Below are positions 23,927 to 33,191 of a stretch of 64,000 nucleotides of DNA, one piece after another. A program made the position numbers and the translations under genes. Where the stretch lies: positions 31,639,501 through 31,703,500 of the forward strand of contig OW203987.1 of the NCBI GenBank assembly GCA_934047225.1, written 5' to 3'. The notes beneath the pieces were generated by a model. That model made no database searches. It was not told the DNA's origin and saw nothing but the letters and a program-made list of their open reading frames with translations. Position 1 is the stretch's first letter. The number at the start of each line of letters is the position of its first letter. Source of the stretch: Ypsolopha sequella (lineage: Eukaryota; Arthropoda; Insecta; Lepidoptera; Ypsolophidae).

Positions 23927-25156
23927 TTAAATAGTCTTAGGTGCACCAAAGTTTACTAATTGCACTTCTGGTGAGGTACTGTTGTCTGCCGTAGTCCTGT
24001 GCAGTGTCCGCGGCTGCGGCACCGGTATGTTCTGGACAGCGGGCGTCTTCCGTAGTTTCCTCCTAATGCAGATGATTCCCACGATAAGTACCGCCAGTAT
24101 AAACAATCCCCCAACGCTGTATGATACGATATATAGGTGGACATCGTGTACAGTGAGAGATTGAGAGGATTGCTGCTTCAGTTCCTCAATCTGGGCCCCT
24201 AGTCTATTCCAACTGATTGAATTGTCTTCTTGAAAGACTGGTGGCGTAGCGTTGTCAAGCACGTTGGTCTTTAATATGCTGTTTAATATGGACATTTGTG
24301 GGATCTCCATCTTTTCAACTTCTGTGTTGATATGGTCGAAAAAGTTTTTATGTGAGAAGATGGTGAAGGTATTACCCTTCAAAGTGCAGCCTTGACCTAG
24401 ACTCACGATGCCATTTCCCGACAGTGATTGTATTTCCGTATCAGCTGGACATAAAATGCGCACTGTGCATTCTTCGCAACAAGTGTATAGCCAGTCATTC
24501 TGCTTGTTTTGTAATTTGACCCATCTATCGGCGCAACTTAGTAGCTCGGAAGTACAGGTTGTTTCTTTATTTTGATCCATGTTTACTAATTTCAGATCAC
24601 AAATAGATTGTCTTGTTCTCATATCGTAGATTGGTGTATCAATGGGACATAGTATGTTCTTTTGTGATGAATGAATGCATCTCTGCATGTCGTTTTGCGA
24701 CAACAGAAGGGCTATGTCCTTTCTCAAGTTGAATGCCAAGTACGGGTATGCTGTTGTTAAACGATATGTGTGCAGTTCTTTCTTGTATGGTAGGCTTATG
24801 ATCTTGTCCAATTCGTAAACTTCATTGGTGACTAGAGGAATTTTGATTTCCATAATGAGGTAGTTGTCGATAATTCTTGCATAGACCCGCAATATCTTGT
24901 ACAAGTCTCGGATGTTCTCCATATTGGGTATGATGAGATCAACCTGTAGATGATGCGTGATGGTTTGGACTTGCGTTTCTAATTGCTCCGGGGATAACAG
25001 GTGAATATCGACGCGCCCGTGAGTGACGTCGGTTATAGCTGCGATCAAACTTTGTTGAATACTTCGCAAGTTTGATAAAATGATGTTTGCGGACAAAGTC
25101 GATGACGTAATGAATAGGCCATTCTGACTATCGAGCCGCGATTCATTGACTTCCAT
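23927..25156 (-). pseudogene. env: Envelope-like protein, C-terminal part (baculovirus F type)
   Basis: A 409-codon frame. Its long ectodomain has clustered cysteines (residues 160-260), including a Cys-rich CCEEC stretch. A membrane segment follows at about 341-363, then a short basic cytoplasmic tail from 364. With the preceding frame it resembles the envelope family shared by insect errantiviruses and the baculovirus F protein. A single in-frame stop (TAG, about 25166) separates it from the N-terminal part. The apparent start Met lies only a few codons after that stop in the same frame, so it is probably internal rather than a true start. As it stands the envelope is broken unless the stop is read through. 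Confidence 0.85.
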
Positions 25157-25165
25157 AGATACGTT

Positions 25166-26854
25166 CTAAAGAGATTGTGTCATGAAATGAAACTGAGTGT
25201 TAATTATGCCTTCATGCCGTCGCAGGATATTATATTCTGATTCCACAATTAGTGTCTGGTTTCGGATGAGGTTTTGAAGATGATTTTCATTCAATGCAAT
25301 TTTCTCAATATCCTTTTTGTACTGGTCAGCGAATCTATCGTCCAGTACTCCAAACAGGAAGCTTGCTACATTTCCAACTCCATTTATCAATCCTCGTTTG
25401 TATCGTTGTTTGTTTTGAAACTTGAGTATGTTATTGTAGTGAATGATTTCATTTAATTGGTGCTCCAACTGAAGTAACACGCCTTCATATTGATTATTTT
25501 TATGTTTATACATGGTGCGACAAACTTTCTTCAAATGAGTGATGTAAAGGCTTATATCTTCCACACCTTGCCAAAATGACGTCATATTATGGTAGACAAC
25601 CAACTTCCACTCGTCTCTGATATGTTGAAGATCTGAGATCTTATCAAAGTAAAAGGTTTGACTGCCATTCAATGGCGATACCTTGTACGATGCTGACGTT
25701 TGCTGAATGCTCGGTGACAACAGAGACATAAATATTAATGCTGTAGTGAATAAACCCCTTAATGCATTTCCACGCACCTTTTGGCGTCCTTTGGATTTAT
25801 TCTTTGTTGAGCTTAGCGTTGATGTTGGTTCCGCAGGTTGTGATGTGTCAACAGTTTGCTCAATTACGTTGTTGTTTATGGGCAACATAATTAGTCTGTT
25901 GATTGGATGTTTCGAAACGTTTTGCGTTTTTAACGTAACGACCCGGACATGTCCATCCTTTCTGGGGTGAATCTCATCGACGCGTCCCATTGCCCACTTG
26001 TCCGGTGGTACGTTGTCTTCCTTGATGATGACTAATTCAGTGAGACGACTCGTAGACGTCAATATAACGCGATGCTTTGCTGCGTAGCTGATGCTGGTAT
26101 ACACAAGTCGTCCCCCGACTTGTAAGACTCTCTGTGTATGCGATGAGAGTTTTCTGCCATTAATAACATTTCCATTTTTCTTCAATTGTTTAATTTCGTC
26201 ATAGAAGTCGCATTCTTGCACATTCTTGATAATTAGGTTGTAGGCACTTTGTATTTCAGCCACATTCAATGCACTATTATGCGTCAAAACCTGAGTATTT
26301 CGTAATCGCGCTATGAAACGTAATATCCATGCAGTAATTTTTGCGCTTCTTGTTATGGAGCTATTTTTATTTAATAAATCCGTTATAAATGAATCTTGAC
26401 TTTGTAGTAAGGCGCTGTTTACACTAGCTCTTTTAACTTCGAGTGTGGGGTCTGGAAATGTTTTCAACTGAATGTTATTGTGATTGAAAGTGAGTAGCCA
26501 TTTTGGCCCTTCCCACCATAAATTGTGCTCTAGCAAATTAGCTGCGCTCATTCCCCGTGTGGCGCAGTCTGCGGCGTTGTCTCCAGATTTCACATGATGC
26601 CAAGCCGAAGACGGGATGACTTCCTTGATTTGGTTTACTCTGTTGGCTACAAATTGTTTCCATCTTGAAGTATTTCCATGTAGCCATCCTAAGACGACCA
26701 TAGAGTCGGTCCAGGCATAAACCTGGAATAATTCTGCAGAGACGGTCTCCAGAAATTTTTTCATCAGCTGCGATAGCAAAACTGCACCTAGGAGCTCAAG
26801 CCTGGGCAGAGAGACTTCCTTGTTATGTGGCGCGACTTTTGATTTAGCGGCCAC
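25166..26854 (-). pseudogene. pol-env: BEL/Pao RNase H, integrase-deleted, joined to env N-terminal part
   Basis: A 562-codon frame. Residues 1-250 are the RNase H and linker region (LPRLELLGAVLL, YAWTDSMVVLGWLHG, SGDNAADCATRG). At about 273-276 the sequence jumps from the start of the integrase zinc-binding region (TSTSRLTEL) to the domain after the core (KEDNVPPDKWAMGR, DUF5641 type). The HHCC and catalytic core, normally several hundred residues, are absent. A hydrophobic signal-like stretch follows at 365-387, then env-type sequence with an R-Y-K-R furin-like site at 484-487 and a hydrophobic Gly-rich fusion-peptide-like stretch after it. It stops at 25166. Env therefore continues in frame with pol. 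Confidence 0.88.
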
Positions 26855-26876
26855 TAATTTTGATGTAGATTCTCCT

Positions 26877-27776
26877 TTATGATTGAGTGTTAGGTACTAT
26901 GTATATTGCACATGCGTAACTCTTTTCCGAGGCGTCACAGAATCCATGTATTTGAAATGAGTGATCCATACAGCCCAAGTATCTTGGGATTGAGAAAGTT
27001 GGAATGTTTTTCAGGTCATCTCTTATTTGTAACCATTCTTTTGAGAAGCTCTCTGGCAGTTCGTCGTCCCATGAGATATTCAACGACCATGTTTTTTGAA
27101 ATAGAATCTTCGCTTTGATTGTAAGTGGTTGGTACCAGCCCAAAGGATCGTATATTTTAGCTACGTCGGATAACAACTGTCGTTTAGTATATTGAGTCTT
27201 GTCTGTGTTACAATCGATGTTGTTTGAGAATGTAAAAGTGTCCGACGAAGCATTCCACTGTAGTCCCAGCGTTTTTCTTGATTCGGAGTCTCTAAATTCG
27301 AATGGGGCATTTAGTAGCTCTGATGGTAGATCCTTGATGAGTTTAGGTTCATTGCTGGACCATTTGCGAAGGTTCATACCGGCTTTTTTCAGAACAATTG
27401 ATAGTTCATGTTGCAGTTTCTTTGCTTGATTGATTGAGTTACTTCCTGCCAACAGATCGTCCATATAAAAGGAATTCTCTAACGCAGAAGCTGCTAGTTT
27501 GAATGTGGCGGCATTATCTCGGCCTATTTGTTGTAACGTTCTCATTGCGAGGAACGGTGCGGCCTTTGTGCCGTAAGTGATTGTAGTGAGATGATATTCC
27601 CGAAGTAGGTCGTGAGGTGAGACTCTCCATACGATTGATTGAAGATGCTGGTCAGCCTCTCTGACGTGTATTTGACGAAACATTTTCTCAATGTCTGCTG
27701 TGATGACGTATTTGAACTGTCTCCACTTTAAGATGAGTGACAGTAAATCTTGCTGGAGATTGGGTCCGCTCTCCAT
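26877..27776 (-). pseudogene. pol: BEL/Pao reverse transcriptase, second part
   Basis: A 299-codon frame resuming directly after the LINE insertion. It contains VITADIEKMF (24-33), TYGTKAAPFLA (67-77) and the catalytic YMDD (104-107), and reaches the start of RNase H (HGFCDASEKSYACAIYIV near 276-293). It ends at a stop near 26877, and the following RNase H frame is offset by one base, so a small indel at about 26855-26880 breaks pol. The first part of RT is at 33153-35747. Confidence 0.92.
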
Positions 27777-27785
27777 CAGGTCGTT

Positions 27786-27792
27786 GAGACTT
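27786..27792. repeat. Target-site duplication of the LINE, left copy
   Basis: GAGACTT; the same 7 bp occur at 33192-33198. One copy restores continuity of the surrounding pol sequence. Confidence 0.9.
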
Positions 27793-27820
27793 CAAAAAAT
27801 TCAAAAAATTCAAAATTCGT

Positions 27821-28367
27821 TTATTGTTTACAGTTCACAGTTTACATGGTTTGGGACTCCCCTTTTAAGTTTAGTAACCTGTAATAGGAGAGGCCCGCTC
27901 GTTCTATGGATATGAATTTAAACATTTGTAAACTACACAAAATATGACAAATATAATTTAGAAGAAGTTAAGACGAATGGTATATACTTAATTACTTAAT
28001 TGTTGTATATTTTTTTAACTATACATATATTGTAATTTAATTTTTTCTTACACGCAAAATTTTGAAAAAATTATATAATATTAATAATAAATGATAAAGG
28101 GCAGACAGATGACAAAGGAGTTATATTAGAAAGTGCATGACTCCCTAGCCCTACGACCAAGGTCTTGGGATCAGTAGTAATTACTTCTAGGGAGTGAATA
28201 CAAAATTATATTTATATATACATGGGTAAGGGTGAATATGCATGCGTGAGAGAGGGTTTGTGTGTGTGAGGGGTGTGTGTGTGAGGGTGTGTGTGTGTGT
28301 AGGGGGGAAATGAGAGAGGGTGTGATGGTATTATGACAGAGGGATTACAAGTAATCTAGCTATAAAG
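27821..28367 (-). other. LINE 3' UTR
   Basis: Non-coding, with a GT-rich stretch at about 28255-28300. No recognised structure. Confidence 0.7.
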
Positions 28368-31334
28368 CTAGGAGCGGTCTCTTGCAATTAAATCGTTTGT
28401 CTGTTCGTACGTCAACGTCTTTAGCCATAATACAAGGGTTTTCTTGCATTTATGGTAAGTCATGGTGTAGATTTTCAACACTCTGTTAATCTTGTTGTAT
28501 AAATGAGTTGATTGATTAGAGAATTGTTTTGAGGCAAAGTCGGTTCTAACTACGTTACTTTTGATTACTGTAAATGGGTTTCTTTTTTTAAGTATGTTTG
28601 GGTCTATCGAAATCGTTTTATGGATTTTTAGTATACAATGTAGTACATATAACTGTCTGACAGTTAAGACACTTGCATCACTATATAATTTTGATGTGCT
28701 GTATAGTTTTTTTTTACGTAACATAACTTTTAATAATCTTCTCTGGGCAATTTCGATGCTAACAAATTTAGATTTATAAGTGCCACCCCAGACAGTGATA
28801 CAATAAGACAGAATAGACTGTACTAAGGTTGTATATATATATGTTATAAGTTGTTTATCGGTTATGTTCCTTAGGTATTTAAATAGCCAAATTAACTTTC
28901 TTGATCTGTTAACCACTGCTTCAAGTTGGGGGTACCAGGACAGATTCTTATCCACAATAATACCCAAGTATTTAGTGGAATTGGTTCTTTCGATTTTATG
29001 ACAGTTACATCCAGCAGTATCAATATTATTGCACGAGTGAGCAGTCAAGTTTAAGTCGTTTCCAGGCTGCGCAGAGTCATGAATGGAGAAAGTTATGTAG
29101 TTCGTTTTTTTCATGTTTAATGTAAGTAAGTTCAGGTTTAACCATTTAATAACTCTGCGCAGTCCAGTTTCAGCCGTGGCAAAAACTTCCGGCCAGTTAT
29201 TGCCTTGAAAAAGCAACGCCGTATCGTCTGCGTATGAGAAGATATGTCCGTTAGTTAGAGGCAGGTCAGTTAAATCATTTATATAGATTAGAAAAAGGGT
29301 AGGTCCGAGGACACTACCCTGAGGGACGCCGTAGTTAGACGTAGAGACGTCTTTGCTTACAGTATTATTGTCAAGTTTGACTCGCTGTGTACGCTCATTA
29401 AGATAATCTGTAAGTAGATTCAGAAAAATTCCTCTGATTCCCAATCTCTCAAGTTTCCGAAGGAGAATGGGAATGGAGACGGTATCGAATGCCTTTTTCA
29501 GGTCTAAGAATATACATAAAGCTTTCTTCTTTTCATCAATATATTTAGTTATTGTGTCTGTAAGATCAAGTATAGCATCTTCAGTACCGATACCTTCACG
29601 AAAACCGTATTGATTATTAGATAGTATATTGAAGGTATTTAGGTATGTAATAAGACGTTTATTAATTAATTTTTCAATAATTTTAGAAAATACAGGTAAT
29701 ACTGAAATTGGTCTATAGTTGTTGATATCATTTTTGTCTCCATTCTTGAAAATTGGGTGTATAATAGAACGTTTAAGTAGTCGGGGAAATATACCTTGCT
29801 GAAATACCAAGTTTGAAAGGTGTAAAATCAGAGGAACTAATTCTTTTTTCGCAATTTTCAAGAACTTTATAGGAATGTTATCCCAACCTGTGGCAGATTC
29901 TGATTTTAAATTATTGATAATTGTTTCGATTTCACAGGTTACGGGTTCCAAAATGCCAATTGAGTTTAATTTGGAAGGAAGTGATGCAAAGTAGTCGTTT
30001 AATGATTCTGGATCCATATTTATTTCTTCAGCTAGGGATTTACCTATAGTATTGAAATGATTATTTACTAGTTCAGCAGATTCTAAGGGATTATTCATTA
30101 GGTTTTTCAGTTCTGTGTTAGTAGTTTTCTGTTTATTTAGGTTTGTGATGCCTTTTATACAATTCCACAGTGTTTTATTATTTGATTTTGCTCTATCCAA
30201 AAGATCAGTTTCATATTTCCTTTTTAGTTTTTTTATAAGATTGTTACAATAATTTCTATATCTTCGGTAAGTAATTTTTAGTATTTCATTTGTTTCATCT
30301 AGACGTAATTTTCTTTGCAAGTTATTTCTGTGTTTAATGCATTTTAATATCCCAGGCGTGATCCACGGTTTGATTATCTTTTTACTATTAGGAATTTTTA
30401 CAATTTTTGTATTTAAATTTAAACAATCTGTTATTAAAGTGATTAATTTGTTCGTTAAGATATTAGGGTCTTGAATGGTCAAAAGCTCGTTAGGTGAATT
30501 TTTTTGTAGGGTCATTAGGGCGTCAGGATAATTAGTAATAGTTGTGGTTTTTGGGGCTGTATAGGATTTTGATTTATGATTATCATAGATAAACAAGCTG
30601 ATCATTTTATGGTCAGTCACTGTCGTGTCTAGAACGGCAATTGTGGCTATGTAGTTTGACGGATCTAGATTAGTGATTATATGGTCTAAACAGCTTCTGA
30701 TTCTAGTGTCAAATCTATGACCAGGTAATAAGCTATGGCCAGCCAGCATGTCAAGATAAGTATCTGAGTATTTATCGCTGTACTCTTCTAGTAAATTTAT
30801 ATTTAAATCTCCGGTTATAAAAATGTTGTTTTTATTATTCAGGTTTGTTGAGTTAAGGTGAGAATCAAGTGAATTAATAAAATTTGTTGGGTTTTTTTCA
30901 GATGGCGAACGGTAAATACAGATTATATTAAAGTTAATAGTAGAAATTTCTAGGCAAGAAGCTCCTTCAAGATAAATTTCTTTGACAGAATGAACAATTG
31001 AATTTTTAATAAAGAGTACAACCCCATCATTTTGGTTTACTTTTTTTGTGGACTTGTAAGTTAGATAGCCAGATTTATATGGTAGCGGTTTATCCGGGTT
31101 TATCCGACATTCAGTCAGAACAATGATATCTATGTTTTGTTTAAGCAAACTAAGATTTATGTCAAGATCATCGATGTTTGTACATTTGTGGACACTTCGG
31201 ATATTTTGTGTGATCATTGAAAGGCTTGGTGTACCTGGGGATAGGTGGTTCGGTAGATCTTCAATTTGACATTCAATAGCACTGATGTTATTTGTTTTGT
31301 CTAATTCGTGAGTTAGGTAGTCTGGCTTATACAT
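28368..31334 (-). CDS. LINE ORF2: APE endonuclease and reverse transcriptase
   Basis: 988 codons, no stops. The endonuclease occupies about 35-250: TQNIRSV (42-48), LTECRI (73-78), TGDLNINL (174-181), LDHIITN (216-222) and TDH (240-242). The RT occupies about 480-760: NYRPISVLP, the QYGFREG box, FLDLKKAFD (609-617), GVPQGSVLGP (669-678) and the catalytic YADD (701-704). The C-terminal region has SYCITVWGG. It nicks target DNA and copies the element RNA from the nick. The ATG overlaps the end of a 124-codon upstream frame by 8 nt, which could matter for translation. Confidence 0.95.
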   Translation of the reverse strand: MYKPDYLTHELDKTNNISAIECQIEDLPNHLSPGTPSLSMITQNIRSVHKCTNIDDLDINLSLLKQNIDIIVLTECRINPDKPLPYKSGYLTYKSTKKVNQNDGVVLFIKNSIVHSVKEIYLEGASCLEISTINFNIICIYRSPSEKNPTNFINSLDSHLNSTNLNNKNNIFITGDLNINLLEEYSDKYSDTYLDMLAGHSLLPGHRFDTRIRSCLDHIITNLDPSNYIATIAVLDTTVTDHKMISLFIYDNHKSKSYTAPKTTTITNYPDALMTLQKNSPNELLTIQDPNILTNKLITLITDCLNLNTKIVKIPNSKKIIKPWITPGILKCIKHRNNLQRKLRLDETNEILKITYRRYRNYCNNLIKKLKRKYETDLLDRAKSNNKTLWNCIKGITNLNKQKTTNTELKNLMNNPLESAELVNNHFNTIGKSLAEEINMDPESLNDYFASLPSKLNSIGILEPVTCEIETIINNLKSESATGWDNIPIKFLKIAKKELVPLILHLSNLVFQQGIFPRLLKRSIIHPIFKNGDKNDINNYRPISVLPVFSKIIEKLINKRLITYLNTFNILSNNQYGFREGIGTEDAILDLTDTITKYIDEKKKALCIFLDLKKAFDTVSIPILLRKLERLGIRGIFLNLLTDYLNERTQRVKLDNNTVSKDVSTSNYGVPQGSVLGPTLFLIYINDLTDLPLTNGHIFSYADDTALLFQGNNWPEVFATAETGLRRVIKWLNLNLLTLNMKKTNYITFSIHDSAQPGNDLNLTAHSCNNIDTAGCNCHKIERTNSTKYLGIIVDKNLSWYPQLEAVVNRSRKLIWLFKYLRNITDKQLITYIYTTLVQSILSYCITVWGGTYKSKFVSIEIAQRRLLKVMLRKKKLYSTSKLYSDASVLTVRQLYVLHCILKIHKTISIDPNILKKRNPFTVIKSNVVRTDFASKQFSNQSTHLYNKINRVLKIYTMTYHKCKKTLVLWLKTLTYEQTNDLIARDRS

Positions 31335-31701
31335 AATGTAAATTATAGAGGAGGCGGGGGGGTTGTTTTGAATGAATATATATACTGGTATGTATTTTGA
31401 CTAAACTCGTATTTAAAGTTTTGGTATAATTTGGCACTGACTGTAGATAAATGATTGCAAGCGGCTGGACTATTAGTATTGTGATTAACATGATTAGAAT
31501 TTCTGTGGATATGTGTAGATGTAGATATATAGGTAGATCGTAGCGGATGGAAGTCTGTAGTATCTGCCTACTCCTCCAGGAGACAGGCGTGGGTATATGT
31601 ATAAGTGTATGAATGTGTATATATAAGTATACAGTAAAAATGGGTACAATATTTTCATAAATACAACAGCGTACCGGTTCAGAAAGCAAAGATCGATCCA
31701 A
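31327..31701 (-). CDS. Short frame between LINE ORF1 and ORF2 (doubtful)
   Basis: A 124-codon open frame, Ile/Leu/His-rich, with no recognised domain. Its stop overlaps the ORF2 start in the 8-nt word ATGTATAA. It may be chance in AT-rich DNA. If translated it could deliver ribosomes to ORF2 by re-initiation. Confidence 0.25.
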   Translation of the reverse strand: MDRSLLSEPVRCCIYENIVPIFTVYLYIHIHTLIHIPTPVSWRSRQILQTSIRYDLPIYLHLHISTEILIMLITILIVQPLAIIYLQSVPNYTKTLNTSLVKIHTSIYIHSKQPPRLLYNLHYV

Positions 31702-31740
31702 AAAATTGTATATAACAGTTAGATAATGATAATAAAATAG

Positions 31741-32616
31741 TCACTTATTACCTAGTTGATGTACTTGTGATTCACTTGTAATGGAGATGATCGGTGAGTT
31801 ATCGTCGAAACGTAAATAAACTTTTCCGTAGCTTGTCCAACAGTACTTATAGTTTTTTGCGTTTTTTAGTTCTCGTGCGAGAAAGTACAGTCTTGCTGAC
31901 CTTGGAGTTAGGTTCTCCGAGACGAATATTGGGATATCTGGGTTCGATTTAATACCAAGATGCTTTGCACATAGTTTGTTTGATTTATCTTTGTTGTTAA
32001 ATATTTTCGCTGCTTTTAGAGTGTTTGTTTTTATAAATGTGTTGGTGAACTCCACTAATATGGTGCTTTTTTCTTGTTTCACCTTGCTTATTTTTATGAT
32101 ATCTTTTATATCTGACTTTTCTAGGTTCAAATCAAGGTTTTCAGATAATTTTAACATCATATCGTAAAGGTCTCTCTTTGTTTCTTGTCCTTTTAGTGGT
32201 ACATTCTTGATCTCAATATTAGCCTTCCGGTCGGTTCTTTCGTTTTCTTCGATTTTGTTTTGCAATAGTATGATTTGCTCTTTATCGGTTTTTGATTGTA
32301 TTTCCAGTTGTTCGACTCTAAGTTTGAGTTCAGAGTTCTCTTCGCAAAGAAAGGTCATTGTGCTCTGAACTGAATTACTTGTTTGTTGGATGTCTTTCAG
32401 TGTGGATAATATTGTGTTCGTTTGAGTAACTTGTTTCTGAGCAAATTGATTAAAAAGCTCTTTCATTTCCAGTTTCATGTCCCTCAGTTCCAGATTTAAT
32501 ATAACATCCGGGGACACAATTCCTTTAATACGAGTCGTTACGTGGCTTGTCGGTGAGTTGTCCTCTAAAATAGTTAGATCAGAAACGGAGGTCGATCTCT
32601 CACGTGGGCTTGACAT
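31741..32616 (-). CDS. LINE ORF1: coiled-coil protein with baculovirus FP25K-like region
   Basis: 291 codons. Residues about 45-135 are a charged, heptad-like coiled coil. The region about 135-215 fits an RNA-binding fold of the L1-ORF1 kind. The C-terminal part (SENLTPRSARLYFLARELK, then YKYCWTSYGKVYLR) matches the pattern of the baculovirus FP25K family, which is also found in insect LINE ORF1 proteins. ORF1 proteins bind the element RNA and chaperone it to the target. It ends at 31741, 407 nt before the ORF2 start. The family call is from memory of the motif, not from a search. Confidence 0.8.
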   Translation of the reverse strand: MSSPRERSTSVSDLTILEDNSPTSHVTTRIKGIVSPDVILNLELRDMKLEMKELFNQFAQKQVTQTNTILSTLKDIQQTSNSVQSTMTFLCEENSELKLRVEQLEIQSKTDKEQIILLQNKIEENERTDRKANIEIKNVPLKGQETKRDLYDMMLKLSENLDLNLEKSDIKDIIKISKVKQEKSTILVEFTNTFIKTNTLKAAKIFNNKDKSNKLCAKHLGIKSNPDIPIFVSENLTPRSARLYFLARELKNAKNYKYCWTSYGKVYLRFDDNSPIISITSESQVHQLGNK

Positions 32617-33191
32617 GCTGGTTTATTTGTTAGAACGATGTTCAAATGGCAGCAAGAGCTCCTAAAGAGAGACGTAATAGTGTCGTGGATAGTTAACACA
32701 CAGGTAGGGCTTTTTCCGTCAAAGAAACGATACACTGCTGTGTCGCTGACCAGATGTCGATTTGAAGCGGCAAAATTGCACTTCAGAGCGTTCAATGTAT
32801 AATTAACACTTCAAGGATTCCAGGACTGCGGTTGGTCTGTCTCGTAGCACTTGTAGCTGGTGTTGGTTGAATGTGGCGTAGCTCTCGTAGATTTCGTAGA
32901 GGGAAGCGGTTTTTACGTAGACGAAAATCAAATGCAGATCAGCTCGGTGTGGGAGAGGATACAAAAATAGCAACCTTCTCCTTCTCGCGGGGGTGAGAGG
33001 GGTCTCAGCAGAAACCGGTAGCGCAGGCAGGTTGAGTCTCGGGCGCACAAATAGTGGAAATTCACCAGCACGATTAACACTGAATTGATCCGTATGTCAA
33101 AGGTAATTAGCACCAGATTCAATTGCACAATTTTATTGATTTGAAATTACAACTAACGACACGTCTGTTCAGTAAGCGATCCAAGGAGAAA
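32617..33191 (-). other. LINE 5' UTR
   Basis: Between the insertion point and ORF1. It holds several short open frames but no recognised domain, and is expected to carry the internal promoter. Confidence 0.65.

Larger units (their letters stand above)
27793..33191 (-). mobile_element. Full-length LINE (5.4 kb) inserted in BEL/Pao pol
   Basis: A minus-strand non-LTR element: 5' UTR (about 32617-33191), ORF1 (31741-32616), ORF2 (28368-31334), 3' UTR, and a tail of GAATTTTTT-type repeats at 27793-27820. The 7-bp target duplication and a 5' UTR ahead of ORF1 indicate a full-length insertion by target-primed reverse transcription. The endonuclease is APE type. The ORF2 style fits the CR1/jockey assemblage; the exact clade is not settled. 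Both main ORFs are open, so it may be active. Confidence 0.92.
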
